A stretch of DNA of 64,000 nucleotides from Phyto melanocephala. Its lineage: Eukaryota > Arthropoda > Insecta > Diptera > Rhinophoridae. Each line of letters begins with the position of its first letter. Within the stretch, counting starts at the first letter, position 1. Below, piece by piece: positions 47,459 through 60,614 of this stretch. The notes under the pieces are model-generated. The model did no database searches. It was not told the origin of the DNA and saw only the letters and a list, made by a program, of their open reading frames with translations. Both the position numbers and the translations under genes were made by a program. The stretch is taken from positions 76,085,126 through 76,149,125 of the forward strand of contig OW799237.1 in assembly GCA_941918925.1 (NCBI GenBank). The letters run 5' to 3'.

Positions 47459-50400
47459 GACCTTTGTTGCTGTTTCCCCCCTTCAGTATGGCAATTATTA
47501 GCACTTCTTGCAGTTGCTACAAGAGTAGCCTAAATACACTCAAAATTTAATATTTTCGTTTTATTTTAAGATATATAATATAATTTTGCTAACAATTTTA
47601 TTGCAATTCTGTCTGATGATTGTGTGACGCAATTGTTAAAATATTTTATTTGAATTTTTAGAAAATTTTGTTTTCTTTTTTTACGTTAAGAAATCTTAAG
47701 TTATTGGTGTAAACTTATCAAAATAGTTTTATTTATCTATAGAACTTTATTTATATACATAATTAGTCATTTTTTTTTATCAAATAGAAGTTATTGACAC
47801 TTATATTGTTCCTCTGTGTTGAGACAAATTTTTCTTGTTTTTAGAGTTTAGTGATATTTATTTTCATAACTTTTATTTTTTTATTGGTTTAATAATTTAA
47901 AATTTTTGTTCTTTAAACTTTAGACATGTTACGATTTAATTTAGTTTCAGTTATATTATTGAAAACAGTAAAATAACAAATTTTATTAGAACCGAACAGA
48001 AAAATTTAATGCAACTTTGACAGCTGACCAGTGATGGGAGTAAAGTTGTTCCATTTAGCGATTTATAAATATTGAAATAAAATTTTTCAACCTTAAGTGT
48101 AGCGATTTTTTTAAATATCGAAAATATATTTATTTGGGTTTTTTAATAACCGTTTATTTTGAATTAAATAGTTTTCATGATTTAATATTTATTTTGTGAC
48201 ACGTTTTATACAATAATTTAATAAGTATTTGATATCTCATTAAATGAAATGTTTAATATATACTTAAATTTTAAATAAAAAAATTAAATGTCTTAAGCAA
48301 AATAAAAACATATTTAGATCATTGGATAAAAAATATATGTATTTTACAAAATGTTTTTTAAAAAAAATGTTGATTAAAAATATTATTAACTCATTACAAA
48401 ACGTTAAGAAAATATTCAGAATTCAAAACATATATACATATTTTGTAGCGATTGTTTGAAGATGTCATATAAATAAAAGAAGATATTTCGATATATATAC
48501 AGCCATTTTTCAGGTGGTAAGAGTATATACAGTAGATAATCGATTCGTGCTCGCAATGAAACCCGATTTCAGTGCAAATTTTGAAGTTTTTGCATGTATC
48601 GTACTTCAGTAGCGTTTATAAAAGTATTTTTAGAACAGCATTAAATTCTTTTGTTTAATGATTTCGTTCAATACTCTTGTAGAGTTAAAATATTTTTATA
48701 TCCCGTTTGTTTTGTTCAGATTTGCTAACCTAGTATTGCGCTTTAAAGCTACGCATTAAAAGCATTTTCACACCTTACGCCTCTCTCAAAAAAGTGCACA
48801 TTTTAAGTTACAGAACAGAAATCGTAGAATGGTCCGACGCATAGAATGCAAAAAGTAGGTTTACTTTCTACTTTTAAGGCCTCATGAGTGACGAAAGAAC
48901 AACTCAACTCAGTTATAATGCCAGAGAAGCGTAAGAAGTATATAATACGTAGAATGCGATGACGCTAGAACGCATGATATGGACTTTCAACTTAAGAACC
49001 TGAAGCGTCATAACATTCCTTATCATTCCGTTGCTGATATGCTTTCTCTAAGTAAGGTTTTTTAAGTTAAAAAATTCCATTCATAAAATTTTCCTTTGTC
49101 ATATTTAAAGTAAATTATGCACAATTTAACTCTAAATTAACATAATTTTATTCGTCATCTGTTTATTTCTTTGACGGAATTATTCCGAACTTTATTCAAT
49201 TTGAAACGCTCAGTACATGCATTGTGGCCAGGGTAAACTTATAAAAAATTTGAATTCGCGACTTTGCTAAAGTGTTGTAACAAACGAACAAAAAAATCTA
49301 CACTGAGAAACGCAAGTGCAAAAAATTTTGTAATTATTAAAGTGAAAAGTTTCGTTATTCGGCAGAATATAGGCACTTTATTGTTAAAGTATGTTTATTT
49401 TCCTTGTGTGGAGAACGCGACACATGTATTTTTTTATTATTTCATTTTAATATTTTTCTTTTACCTAAAAACTGTTTTAAATTTTATTCTTATCAATGCC
49501 TTGCAGTGAAAAGGTGATTTCTGAATATAAAATAACTAGTAGCTAGTTTGAAATATACTAGTTCTTTCTAACTTCAGATTAAGTAATTACTTATGTATCT
49601 ATCCTTTTTGCATTTATCAAACTATCAATTTTATCATTAGGTTGTCATTGGACCCAAACTAATTCATTTATATATTTTTTATACCAGTTTATATACCTAC
49701 TAGTTTTTGTAAGATAGTGGTGAGTGAGTGTATTCACCTCACACATACTGTAAAAAAATTTAATATGAGTTTCACACAGCAATTTAAGCATCACATTTAA
49801 TTAATATTAAATAATTAATATTATATAATAAGATTCATGTTTGAAAAACAAAGTACTTTTCAATTTTGCAATGGTGAGTTTGTTTATTTTTAGTCATTGC
49901 TAGTTACTAGTTAATTATTTAGCTAGAGGGTTATAACACTTTCGTACACCTCTCTAATGCATTTTGAGTCTTTTTGTTTTGGGTCAAATTGACGATTTAA
50001 AAAGGCAAAAATACCTTTGATAGTGCCAATTTACAAGGTGTTAAATTTTTCGTATTGTCATATTTTAAAATCAAGAAATTATTTAACAATTTTAGAATAA
50101 AGAGTACAATACTTTTTTAACATACATATAAAACTTGTGGAATGTATTTAATTTTATTTTTAATTTCTTATCTGTTTTGGTAAATTTAAAGAATATTTGA
50201 ATAAAAAGTAAGGTTTTTAATTTGTTAGCGTTTTCTAATTGTTAAGTATTTACAACTTTTCTCAAATACGAATATGGAAAAGAAAAACAAACATCGTCGC
50301 GAATTCCGCGGGAATTCCCGGGAAGACGATTTTTTAATTCCCGTTTCCCGGGAAAGTAAAAAGATCGGGAAATCCCAAACCCTAGTTACAACATTATGAC

Positions 50401-51395
50401 AATAGGACATACATAGTATAGTATAGTAAATACATATTTTATACCTAGTTTAAAGAATTAATAATAAATAATATTTAAATTTTATTTTATAAAATTTACA
50501 AGTTTTAAGTCCAACAACTTTTTAATTATAAGATATCAGTTTTTTATGTTTTTGTCCCAACAGAATATAAATAACTACTTAATAAAAATGTCGAAGTACA
50601 TATAATTTCAAGTCCATATATAAATTTTACTAGCATTAGATAATTCCAACGAAATGTGTTAAGGTTTTGTTTAAAAACGTATTGTTGCCAGATGATAAAG
50701 TATTTACAATAAGACAATTCCTAATATAAGTTTTAATTAAACGGTTTAAAGTATGTAGTTCAATTTTGATTCGAAAGGGCAAAAAAAAAAATTATAAAGT
50801 AACACAGGGATATTAATCATTCAAAAGTGCCATAAATGGCCTATTGTGCCACATTTTGCATCACTAATATACCTCAAGTTAGTGAAGGGTAGATAAGATT
50901 TTAAACTGACGAATACAAGCACTCTTTCTTAGTGAATTTTCTCTAAAGCTTTACGTACCTAAAGCAGTTTCGAAACACCGTTAATAATCAGCTGTGATTG
51001 TGAAGCAAAATTTCTTATCAGTATAAATATTAAATTCACTGATTTTTAGACTGATAAAACTAAAGTTAATCAAAATGTTCAAGATGTTTTGTTAATAACA
51101 TATTTATATTGCTTAATAGCAATCTAATGATATAAATCAAATAATTTAACACAATAGTTATTTCTTTAATACACATTCCTTAATATTTTACATTTATTAT
51201 GCCAACAAATTTTTCTTACAAAAATAAACTTTAAATGTTCCCAAATATACATAACTTATAAGTAAAGTTATATTTATATTTGTATCACTATTTTAAATAT
51301 TTAAGTAAAAATCTCAATTAAACTAGAATTGATTTTAAATCAATATTTGGCTTATGGTTAAAACTTAATTAACTAAACAACTTAATTATTCACAT
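47459..51395. other. Intergenic region: ORP upstream and reductase downstream
   Basis: About 3.9 kb without a convincing coding exon. The part next to 47459 should hold the ORP 5' UTR and promoter; the part below 51396 the reductase 3' UTR. At 50285-50370 lies a hAT-like end (CCGCGGGAATTCCCGGGAAG, AATCCCAAACCCTAG). The short open frame at 49264-49509 has no recognisable feature. Confidence 0.4.
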
Positions 51396-54300
51396 TTAAA
51401 ATGCTTCTAGGGGCTTAGTTACCGTTATGTTGGTAAAAAAACCAAATAGAAAATAACGGTAAATCATATAACAAATACCGAATAACCACATGCCTTTAAA
51501 TAGCTTGTCAACGCACCACATGCTGAAATTTAAAAAAAAAAAGTTATTATTTAAATATTAAATTGCTAACAATGTTTGCAAAGATATTTACATTTTCATA
51601 TGTTTTCTAGCGGCTGGTATAGATTCATCCGATTCTTTAAGTATGTAACGTCTAGCACATAGAACACAATTTGTAAAATATTCAACCAAATCGACATCAA
51701 TCTTTTCAATGACATACGTTAGACGTTCTTTTTTATTCATAAGATTTCGCAGTTTAACCGCTTCCGTATTATCGAAGTTCCATACATTATTCGCATAGTA
51801 TTCGAATACCTCGAAACCTTTGGATATACGATCTTGAACTCTCATCAAACTAAAATATATACATAAATAATAATATATGTACATCATATACGTACATATC
51901 GACCTCTGTGCGCGACATTATCGCATGTTACGTTTTTTTAGAAATCGACTTTTTTTATGCAAATTGGTTCTACATCCATTAATCCATCTGCTGATAATAT
52001 ATTAAAGCTATAACTGTTTTAGTTTTGGATATAACACTGTCTACATTTTATCTTACGTTTTTATTTATTTAAAAGTAATAAAAACGGTCTCCTTTAAAAT
52101 TTTGTTTTTGTAACATACGATAATTTTGCGCACAGGGGTCGATATGCTACATGTTAATTATTTAAATACATACGTATTTAGAAAAAAAAAACAAAATTAT
52201 TTAAATATTTACATGCATAAGCTAATTACTTACACTGGTGGATAACCAAATATTCTTAGCAAAATATCAGCAAATATGGCAGGTAACCAATGAAATAATA
52301 ACATACAAATCCAATGTACATAATAATTTGATTTCATTGAACCACCAGGATACCAGGCAACACCGTTTAAGGGAACACGATTTTCAATTACCCAACGACC
52401 CAATTCGATAATTTCAGCCCAAGACACTTTAATATCATTCGAACTCGTCATGTGAGCAACGCGATTTGTCTCCTCTGAACCACGGGTCAAAAAGCGCCAA
52501 CTGGCTACTAAAATTGCATTCACGGCCACATCTACCGGCAAGAAATCACCAAAGCCCGATGAATTACAATACATCGTACGAATGACACCTTTACCGGCAC
52601 CAATCAAAAGACCCGTAGGTCCATTAATATTATCTGTCCAACCGGGTATAGGCTCACGCCATATGGGTATAACAATAGAGGGTCTTAAAATAACTGCTGG
52701 TAGCTCTTCGAATTTCTCTACAACTAAGGCCTCAGCCAGGGATTTTGTGTAGGCATATGTGTTTGGTATGTCTCCTAAAATTTTTTTCTCTATTAAAGAC
52801 ACTTCATCGTCTGACAACCATTCACATGCATTCATTACTTTGTGAGGATCTGCTGGTGGATCATAGGGTTTCTCATACAAAGTCTTGACATGCAAATGGC
52901 AATAGGCCGTGGAGACATAAGCAAAGAAGGATAGATTTTTAAGTTTAGCAGCTACTTCCAACATGTATTTTGTACCACGTGTGTTCATAAAAACGGCACG
53001 ACGTAAAGGTTCATCGAATCTAGAAGAGAACAAAGACTATTAGTTACTACTGCGTTTTGTACAAAAAAATGTATAGAAAGTTTTTTAAAAAATGAGAATA
53101 AATTAAAATGTTTCTAAACCCAGAACAAAAGACAGTAAAATTCTTTGCCAATCAAATGTTTCAGTTCTTACAATCGAATTCTTTTTGATTTGGTGTTATA
53201 TTTTATGGCAAGAATCATAATTTCTTAGTTCTAACTCTTCATTGATATTCCAAAACATAATTATGTAGATACAACCATAAAATTCTACTCTAACAACTGA
53301 ACCATATACATATGTATGTTGACGATTGGCAACAACTCTAGAACTGAAAACTGATACTGGTTCCTTAAGCTGCCTTTACACCATCTGAATTCTTATCTGA
53401 ATTGAGCTATTAAACATTCGTTTAAAGCTCCTCTAGTATCCAAAAACAATAAAATTTTTTAGATATGACTTAAATATACTTGTATGAAGCTATTCTTAAA
53501 TAAATAAAAAAAAAATATTATATGTCTGAACGTGAATCAGTTGTTAAACTCAGACGAGATCTCAGATAGTAAAGATAAGATTAATGTAATTGCTTACCTG
53601 ACTGTAGCGGCACAGTGATAGACTATTGAGACATCTCTTGATAAAATAGCCAAATTTTCTTCTGATATTCCCAGACCGGGAAGCATAACATCCCCATAAA
53701 TAGCTTGTATTTTACTGAGGACTACATCTTCACCTTTTTGTTCTTTGACCATGTCAAAGAGCTAAAATATATAATTTTTTATATATATTATGCAGATGTT
53801 GTTTTATCCATAGTATAAAATTAATTGGGTTTGAGATTATCATTATACACCAATGATTTTTTCAATTGAAAAAAAAAAATATTTTCAAATCATTTTCATA
53901 TTTCAAAGCATTTTCCCAAATATATTTCATATGTGGATTCTTAATTTTTAATCTTTAAATCGTTTGGAACAAAATTTTTTTGCTCAGGCTTTTCTGCTTT
54001 ATTTTCATTTTGGAAAATTCATGCAGAAAATCAAAGCTACTATTATAAATACATTTATAAGACGTTTGAATTTTACAAATTAACTATTTTTAAATTTTTA
54101 CTTTGCAAATATTATATGATATAGCAACTCATTTAAATTTTGTCTGGACAAAAATTAGCATTAAATAAAATTAAATTGAGAGCATGGTGTCATTATATGG
54201 TAAGTGGATTTTGGAAATTTTTTTAACAATTTTTTGCATGAAATTTGAGAATTTAAAATTATAACAAAAGAGGATGAATGTATCGAATTTTGATATTTAA

Positions 54301-56159
54301 AAAGGAACAGCTGATGATCAGCTCATCAATTGAAACTACCTTATTAAGTGTACCCTAGTTGAGAGTTTGTAGAACAAAAGAAAGACGTGTCTTCATTATT
54401 GAACAATATTAAAAAAAAAAAAATTGACGGCCGCAGCTCGAAAATTTCATAATAAAATGATCGGAATACTGTTTTATCTTCGTCAACTGTCCAATTATGC
54501 CTCCAGCCCAAAATCCACACCAAACAGTGACACGTCAAGGATGTATTTGTTTTTCAGTAATCTCATGTAGGTACACAGATTCCCAAAAGACGCAATTTTG
54601 GTGAATAAGAAAGCCATCAAGGTGAAAATATGCTTCATTGTTTAAGATGATCTTGATCGAAAAATCAGCATCCATTTGTTGAAGTTCTCTAATTCATTCA
54701 GCGAACTTTCTTCGCTGTACATGGTTTTATTGTTTAAAGTTCCATTTTTACTAACCCTAAACTATCAGCTGTCGAGTTGTTTTTTTATTCCCTTCACCTG
54801 TGGTGCACAAGGGTATATATAGCTTTGTCATTCCGTTTGTAATTTCTACAATTTTCATTTCCGACCACATAAAGTATATATTTTTTGAAACCTTATGAAT
54901 AGAGGAGTCGATTAAGCACTGTCCGTCTGTCCGTGTGTTGGTTATAATCAACTTTTAGAAGCAACCATATGTTCCTCAGATCTGTGTATAAAATGAATCT
55001 TTTGGAAATATCTGGAAATGAATCGCTATTAAAATTCAGTAAAATCGCCCCATAACTTTCTGAGATATAAGCAAATAAACACGACTGCCTCTGTTTTTCC
55101 CCATATTTTTACCATCAAAATTTAAATTATTCAGCCATAGAATAATTTATAGTTACCTTTGCTACTATTTGTAGATATAATATGCCTCTAGAGATATTCG
55201 TGCAGAAATTTGGATAAAGGGGGCTATAATATTTTAAATATATATTCCAAAAATTTACAAACGAAGGTCAATTTTTTTCAGCTTTTAGACAACCGAGAGA
55301 GTCAATATTGGTATCATCTGAAAGGACTTGACTAGAACAATAAAAGCACCATAAAAAACTAAAATTCATGTTGGCCACCACTACAAAATTGCGGACAATA
55401 ATTTTAAATATGGGTCAAATTTGATATTTTAAAATGTAACTTTAGAACCCCCTCAACATTGGTAAAATATGAAAGGGCTTAATCAGAAGAATACAGTAAA
55501 TTATTAAAAAATGTAAAATCAACACAAAATTGCGGAACTATTTTTTTTAACCCTATCAATATGGGTATAAAATGAAAGGACTTTACAAGTAGAATACAGT
55601 TAACTACGTAGAAATTCAAAATCAAGGATGGCGTCGGAAATAATAAAGAAAAATGGCGTATAACATGAAAAATATGTAGGTTAAGCTACGATGTGGGATT
55701 ATACCTATGTACATGATGGTGAAGGGTATTATCAGAATCGGCACAGCCGAATATAGCACTCTTACTTGTTTTAAGAAAAGGTTTTAATCAAAGCATATTT
55801 ATTCATCAATTAATCGCAGTTCGGAGAGAATTTTTTGTATACGAATAGAAAGAATTGTTTTTCATCTATAAATTTTGATAACTTAAATTTATAATAAGTG
55901 ATAAAAAAAGTAACCAGTTGACGAGTCAAAACTACCTGATAAATAGTTTGAGAAATACATTTCACTTTGTGATTTTTGAGTGAGTCCATTTCGGAATTAT
56001 TTCAATCAGTGCTTATCAATATGGTTTTAGATTTAGCATTTATCTATCGTTTTATTATTGTATCTAGCATTTTGTTTTTTTTAGCGACGTATTAAGCAAA
56101 CAGAATATATGTGTGTAAGTATGTATGTATGTATGTATGTATGTATGTATGTATGTATG

Positions 56160-56190
<31 letters not shown>

Positions 56191-59100
56191 GTATGTGTAA
56201 GCTACGTGTATTTAAATTTTAATATCATTCAGGTTCAGGTTTTAAACGCAACCGTACCCGCTAAACTTATGTAATTTGTACGTTTTAATTTTCAAATACA
56301 AATGTTCGTACGTAAACCATTAATTTTTCAGGTTTATCGGTCATCGCCGTCATCGTCCTACGTTCTGCTATTAATAAAAATTATGACTACTTAATATTGT
56401 ACTACATACACATGCATACATATCACTTTTACGTGCTTAAATTCCATTCACTGTGATATAGTGATATTTTTTTTTAGTAAAATCATGTAACCAGTAAATC
56501 GCAAACTTTTTGCAAAGCAGCTTTTGTTTTGGTTATAAAGTCTATCTATCTCTTACCATTAGATCTTATATATTAATTGGCAAGGCAATTTTTTGCTTCT
56601 ATGAATGAGGAATTCGGTTTGGCAGAGAATATTGCATTTATTTATTAATCCCTTATGGGTTAAATTTATTTCTTTTTGCATATCGATGGCTACCTTCCTC
56701 AACCTCGTATCCTAAAAAATACAATTTTTCAGGAGAGAAAAAAACGGTTCATCTTTTAAAACTTCGGTGTTTGGTTAAAAGTTTAAATGCAATTATTAAG
56801 GAATTGATTACATTTATGTTTATTAGTAGTAATAATATAAGTTGTTGCAGTAATGGAACACAAAAATAGCAATCGTTTGATATGAAAAAGTCAAAACCGT
56901 ATTTTTTTATGTAACGAGGTTGAGGAAGTAAAGCATCGATATGCTGCCTTATAATATAATTGGATTACGTGGTCTATTGCAGCTGAAACACATGGTTCTA
57001 TATATTGCAATCATGGACCAAATAATTTGCAAACAAGAGTTTGTAGTTGAACGACATGTTCGTGTTGAAACAAGTACACTAAATCTTGTCAAGAATTGTA
57101 TAATTGTCATGTAGGTGCTCCATAAATCAGTGATAAAAAAGAGTAGTTTTGATCCAATGCTGATATAACCCAGCATACGGTATCGTAATATTAAATCGAA
57201 CGATTGATTTTTTTTACCCTTCACACGAAAGGGTATATAAAGGTTTGTCATTTCGTGTGAAATTTCCATAAAATTTACTTCCGATCCATAAAGAAAATAT
57301 TTTCTGTCTGTCTGTGTGTATGTTGAAATCAATTTTTGTAACCCCCCGACATCACAAGACCCGCGTGTGGTATCAAAATATCAGAAATATTTAAGAGCAA
57401 ATTGGTGTTGAAAATTAGCATAAACCCCACATGACTAAAATGATGCCATAAAATTTGTTAAGTGTGTTTTGATTAAAAATTAATTGTGTTTGGCATCTTT
57501 GTAGTTTATTTTAATGTTTTTCTTTTATATATTTGCCATTTCATACTACTTGTCCTTAAAAGTAAATAAAACAAATAGTTAAAAATTAAATACGACCTAG
57601 TTCATTTTTGAACTTTAACCTATAATGACCGGTCACTAAAATAAACTATATGGCAGAAATATATTGTGCATTTAGATCCTACCTAGATTTGTTGCATACG
57701 ATTTTATAAATTGTAAGAGTAACGGGCTTCTGGTATTATAACTTACAAAAAAAAATTAAATAAAACACTGCAATAGAAATTCCGAATATTTTAAATTCAC
57801 TTGGTGCGCTAGGATTCTATTAAGAATTATAAAATTTCACAACGTGTAGACATGCAATAATAATTGTTTGTATCACCATTCATCTCATTAATATAAAATA
57901 CGTACATACATACATAAGTATGTGTTTAATTATTTTTATAATGACTTTATCCGCTTGAAAACATCCCATTGTAAAATTATAAATTGAGTTTATGTTGGTA
58001 CCTTACAGACGGACATGCTTAATTGACTCCCCTTTCAGAAAATATATACTTTATGGGGTCAGAAATGAAAACTGTAGAAATTTCACACACGGAATGGCAA
58101 ACCTATATATACCCTTACACTCTCCGTAAAGGGTATAAAGATGGAGGAAAGTATGGTTTGTCTTTTTCAGGTGTTAAGCCTAAAAGTTTATTTAATAAAA
58201 AATTTAAATCTTAAATATCACTTGTAAAAGAATGGAAGTGAAGTGAAGATTACTATATAGATAAGCCAGAAATTAAAATAAAAGCAAATGCGTCCGTAAA
58301 ACTATTTTTTAAAGTTTTAAGAAGGAAAAATTTGACCAAAGTGAAATAAGAGTTTTAAGAAATTTTAAAGAAAAAGATGCGCCCAAGATAATCGAACAAA
58401 ACATTTACTTAATAAGGTTTTTATAGATAAGTTTTTTGAATTAAATGTTTTTTTTTAATTTAATTGAAAAATAAATTTTATAAAAACTCTTAAATCTGAC
58501 ATTTATTTAATTGTCATATTTGTTGCTTAACCATGTTGGTCTGCTCACAAACATGAACAAATGTGAAACCAAGAACTGCCTTGGTAAAAATTAGTTCGGA
58601 TTATTGGAAGCGCTCTGTAGGTATACGAATTCTTCTAATTGTTCATAAGCATTAAACAAAAGTCTAATGTTAATGCCATTAACACAATCAAGTCCACCGA
58701 CCATCGACTACAAGATGTCAAAAATAGAATACATGCGTGCTTATGAGAATAATTCTTTTAGCCGCTACACGACTACCGACTACACGGCTACTCTTGTAGC
58801 CCGTAGCCAACTTAGGCTAATTTCTATTTTTCTTGGCTACAAAAAACAGATTAGTGCTGCCAATACAATAAATGCATGAAATGGTTGTTTTAAAAACGCA
58901 ATACATTAAATATCGCAATTAAAAACACGAAAAACTTTGTTTTGTTTTGGTTAACTTTAATACATATGTCAAAACAAATGTTTATTTTTTGTAGTTAGTG
59001 GTCGGTAGTCGTTAAAAGAATTAAGTAGCTGGCGACTTGGCTATTTTTGTAGCCAGCTACTTTTGTAGTCGGTAGTCGATGGTCGGTAGCGTTTGATTGT

Positions 59101-60330
59101 GTTTATAGCTTAAGCAAGTGAAACTAGTATGCTTTAGATAGAGTAAAGTGAGCATACATTTTTGTGAATTTTTAACAAACATGTTCGTTCATTTATTAAT
59201 CTTTTTGTATCATTTTTTTTTTAAATTTTACAATATTTATAAAATTTTCGAGTTTGTTATACTGCGAAATGTTTTTGAAAAAAACAGTTAGAGAAACACT
59301 GTTATTACAAGTATAAATCAAATGAGATGCTAATACAAAATTCATAGAATGTTAAATAAGTAATTATTTTATATTAAGTAAATACGTACCACATTGTTTA
59401 GCATATCCTTAATACGTTCGACGGGCTCTTTACCCTTCTTTGGACGTACGAGCAAATAGATTTTTTTCAAATCACCACACGACCTTTACACCACAAAAAA
59501 TATAGAGCGTATAAAAATAAAATAATTAAAACATATTATGAATCAGTTTGTTAAAAGTCCAGATAAATAACAATACGTTAATACTTATTAATATTAATTA
59601 TAATTCACTAGTCGTGTTAATAATTGTATAAAGGTCCGTTACGTTTGTTCGTTAGTTTTACTAAGTTGTTGTCATAAATTGTTTTTACCTTTTTTAATAA
59701 AATAAAGTAAACAAACGAAGGCGACAATAGAATAATTATTAAAAATTTTCCTCTTTATAAATACATAGTATATACATATCGTTGTTGCTGTAACAAATAG
59801 AGTTCTGTGTTTTTTTATTCCAAGTTTTCAGAAGGGCGAAAAAAGAATTTAATTTTGTAACTTTGCAATTTTAGGGCCGTATTCATAAAAAATATTTTAG
59901 ATTTATTGAAAGCTTATTTGACAAATTTCTCTACAATATCTGCCAAATAAGCCTTTAATAAACCTAAAATATTTTTTATGAATACGCCCCTTAGACTTTA
60001 GTGTATTTTTGAATCAATCAAGACATTCTTAAACGGTTTAGGGGATAGATATTTGACCAATAAGGCATCAAAATGAAGCAATACAATTTTTTCAAGAATT
60101 GTCACATAACCGATTACGTCAGAGCAGCAACGATATATATTCATATATAAATACCTTAATAGTTTTTCGACCAAAACTTTGCCTAAGAAACCGGTACCGC
60201 CGGTTATGAATAGACAGCGTCCTTCAAAACTCTTAGCAATTCGATCTTCTTCATTTTCATCCACATTGTCTATGTGAACTAAAGGATCTTTTTCAAATTC
60301 AAATTTGGGTTTTGCCGTCATATTTGTCAA
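51396..60330 (-). CDS. Fatty acyl-CoA reductase (alcohol-forming)
   Basis: Reduces long-chain fatty acyl-CoA to fatty alcohol with NADPH, for waxes, cuticular lipids or ether lipids. Exons: 60330-60155, 59483-59390, 53761-53598, 53019-52234, 51849-51592, 51522-51396; all GT-AG, one frame, 534 aa. Seen: Rossmann nucleotide-binding [10 protein letters not shown] (about residues 44-53), YLLVRP, CAATVRFDEPL, VSTAYCH, the active-site pattern YAYTKSLAE (Tyr-x3-Lys), ILRPSIV, and [10 protein letters not shown]. The C-terminal 'sterile' domain spans exons 4-6. Hydrophobic stretches [19 protein letters not shown] and [17 protein letters not shown] suggest membrane anchorage. Length is normal and the catalytic residues are intact. 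Several insect paralogues exist; I cannot tell which. Intron 2 (5.6 kb) is full of repeats. The start is the first [12 protein letters not shown] three codons later is an alternative. Confidence 0.92.
53762..54329. other. FAR intron 2, no feature seen
   Basis: AT-rich sequence just upstream of exon 3; nothing recognised. Confidence 0.4.
54330..54720 (-). mobile_element. mariner-like transposase fragment
   Basis: Minus-strand words in order: [47 protein letters not shown], and [14 protein letters not shown], then breaks. Same family as the relic split at 39722. Confidence 0.65.
54784..55772 (-). repeat. mini-me/DINE-1-like element, full length
   Basis: Begins TTCCCTTCACCTGTGGTGCA and ends GAATCGGCACAGCCGAATA, then GCACTCTTACTTGTTTT. 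The interior beyond about 55100 differs from the AT-tract type, with repeated AAATGAAAGGAC/GGGCTT phrases (about 55310, 55460, 55570) in a roughly 120-130-bp rhythm. Confidence 0.55.
56113..56197. repeat. (GTAT)n microsatellite
   Basis: About 20 uninterrupted tetranucleotides, likely polymorphic in length. Confidence 0.95.
56678..56944. repeat. 267-bp inverted-repeat element (GCATATCGAT arms)
   Basis: GCATATCGATGGCTACCTTC, then CTCAACCTCGTA at the left; the reverse complement of GAGGTTGAGGAAGTAAAGCA, TCGATATGC at the right. Arms about 32 bp with a few mismatches. A MITE or foldback; the target duplication is not evident. Confidence 0.55.
57216..57420 (-). repeat. mini-me-like 3' fragment
   Basis: TTACCCTTCACACGAAAGGG and GGTTTGTCATTTCGTGTGAA; decays after about 57400. 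Confidence 0.5.
57833..58138 (+). repeat. mini-me-like element with internal deletion
   Basis: TTTCACAACGTGTAGACATG at the left, a jump over the AT tract, then AGACGGACATGCTTAATTG and ACTTTATGGGGTCAGAAATG, ending CGTAAAGGGTATAAAG. Confidence 0.5.
58139..58682. other. FAR intron 2, no feature seen
   Basis: AT-rich; no frame of interest. Confidence 0.4.
58683..59101. mobile_element. 419-bp foldback/MITE with GACTAC-rich arms
   Basis: Ends CACAATCAAGTCCACCGACC and, reverse complemented, CACAATCAAACGCTACCGAC. Both arms hold many GACTACCGAC / GTAGTCGGTAG and GTAGC words, so the element can fold extensively. The middle is AT-rich. Target duplication unclear. Confidence 0.6.
59874..59990. mobile_element. 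117-bp hairpin MITE with TTA target duplication
   Basis: GGGCCGTATTCATAAAAAAT against its reverse complement at the right end (ATGAATACGCCCC), TTA on both flanks (59871-59873, 59991-59993). Almost the whole length is one inverted repeat around CTCTAC. The TTA duplication fits PIF/Harbinger. It lies in FAR intron 1, 165 bp from the exon 1 donor. Confidence 0.7.
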
Positions 60331-60614
60331 TTGTTAGGTTGTTGATCTTCTCTTAATTTGATAAAATGTTGAACTGAAATGAAAAAAAACATTTAATAAT
60401 GAACAACATTTTCAGTTATTGTTTAAACGTTAATACATTTCAACAATATAAAATTTTTTTGAAAGCTTTGTGTAAAATATTTAATGTAACTGTTGATATG
60501 CATAAAACTTATAAAAGGTTTATAGAGGATTTATTTCACTGATTTTCTATGAAATTTTATTTCATAAATAGGGTCAAAACGTTTAAAATTGCCAATGTTA
60601 CATTTGATAAACTA
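60331..60614. promoter_or_regulatory. FAR 5' flank (presumed 5' UTR/promoter)
   Basis: AT-rich flank upstream of the start codon. No TATA box or initiator can be singled out; upstream non-coding exons are possible. Confidence 0.3.

Larger units (their letters stand above)
55773..57215. other. FAR intron 2 with microsatellite and inverted repeat
   Basis: No gene. Holds the GTAT tract and the inverted-repeat element listed separately. Confidence 0.4.

Noticed and set aside
49264..49509. Possible small gene between ORP and FAR
   Set aside because: No homology signal, Phe/Tyr-rich AT-driven composition, no splice context.
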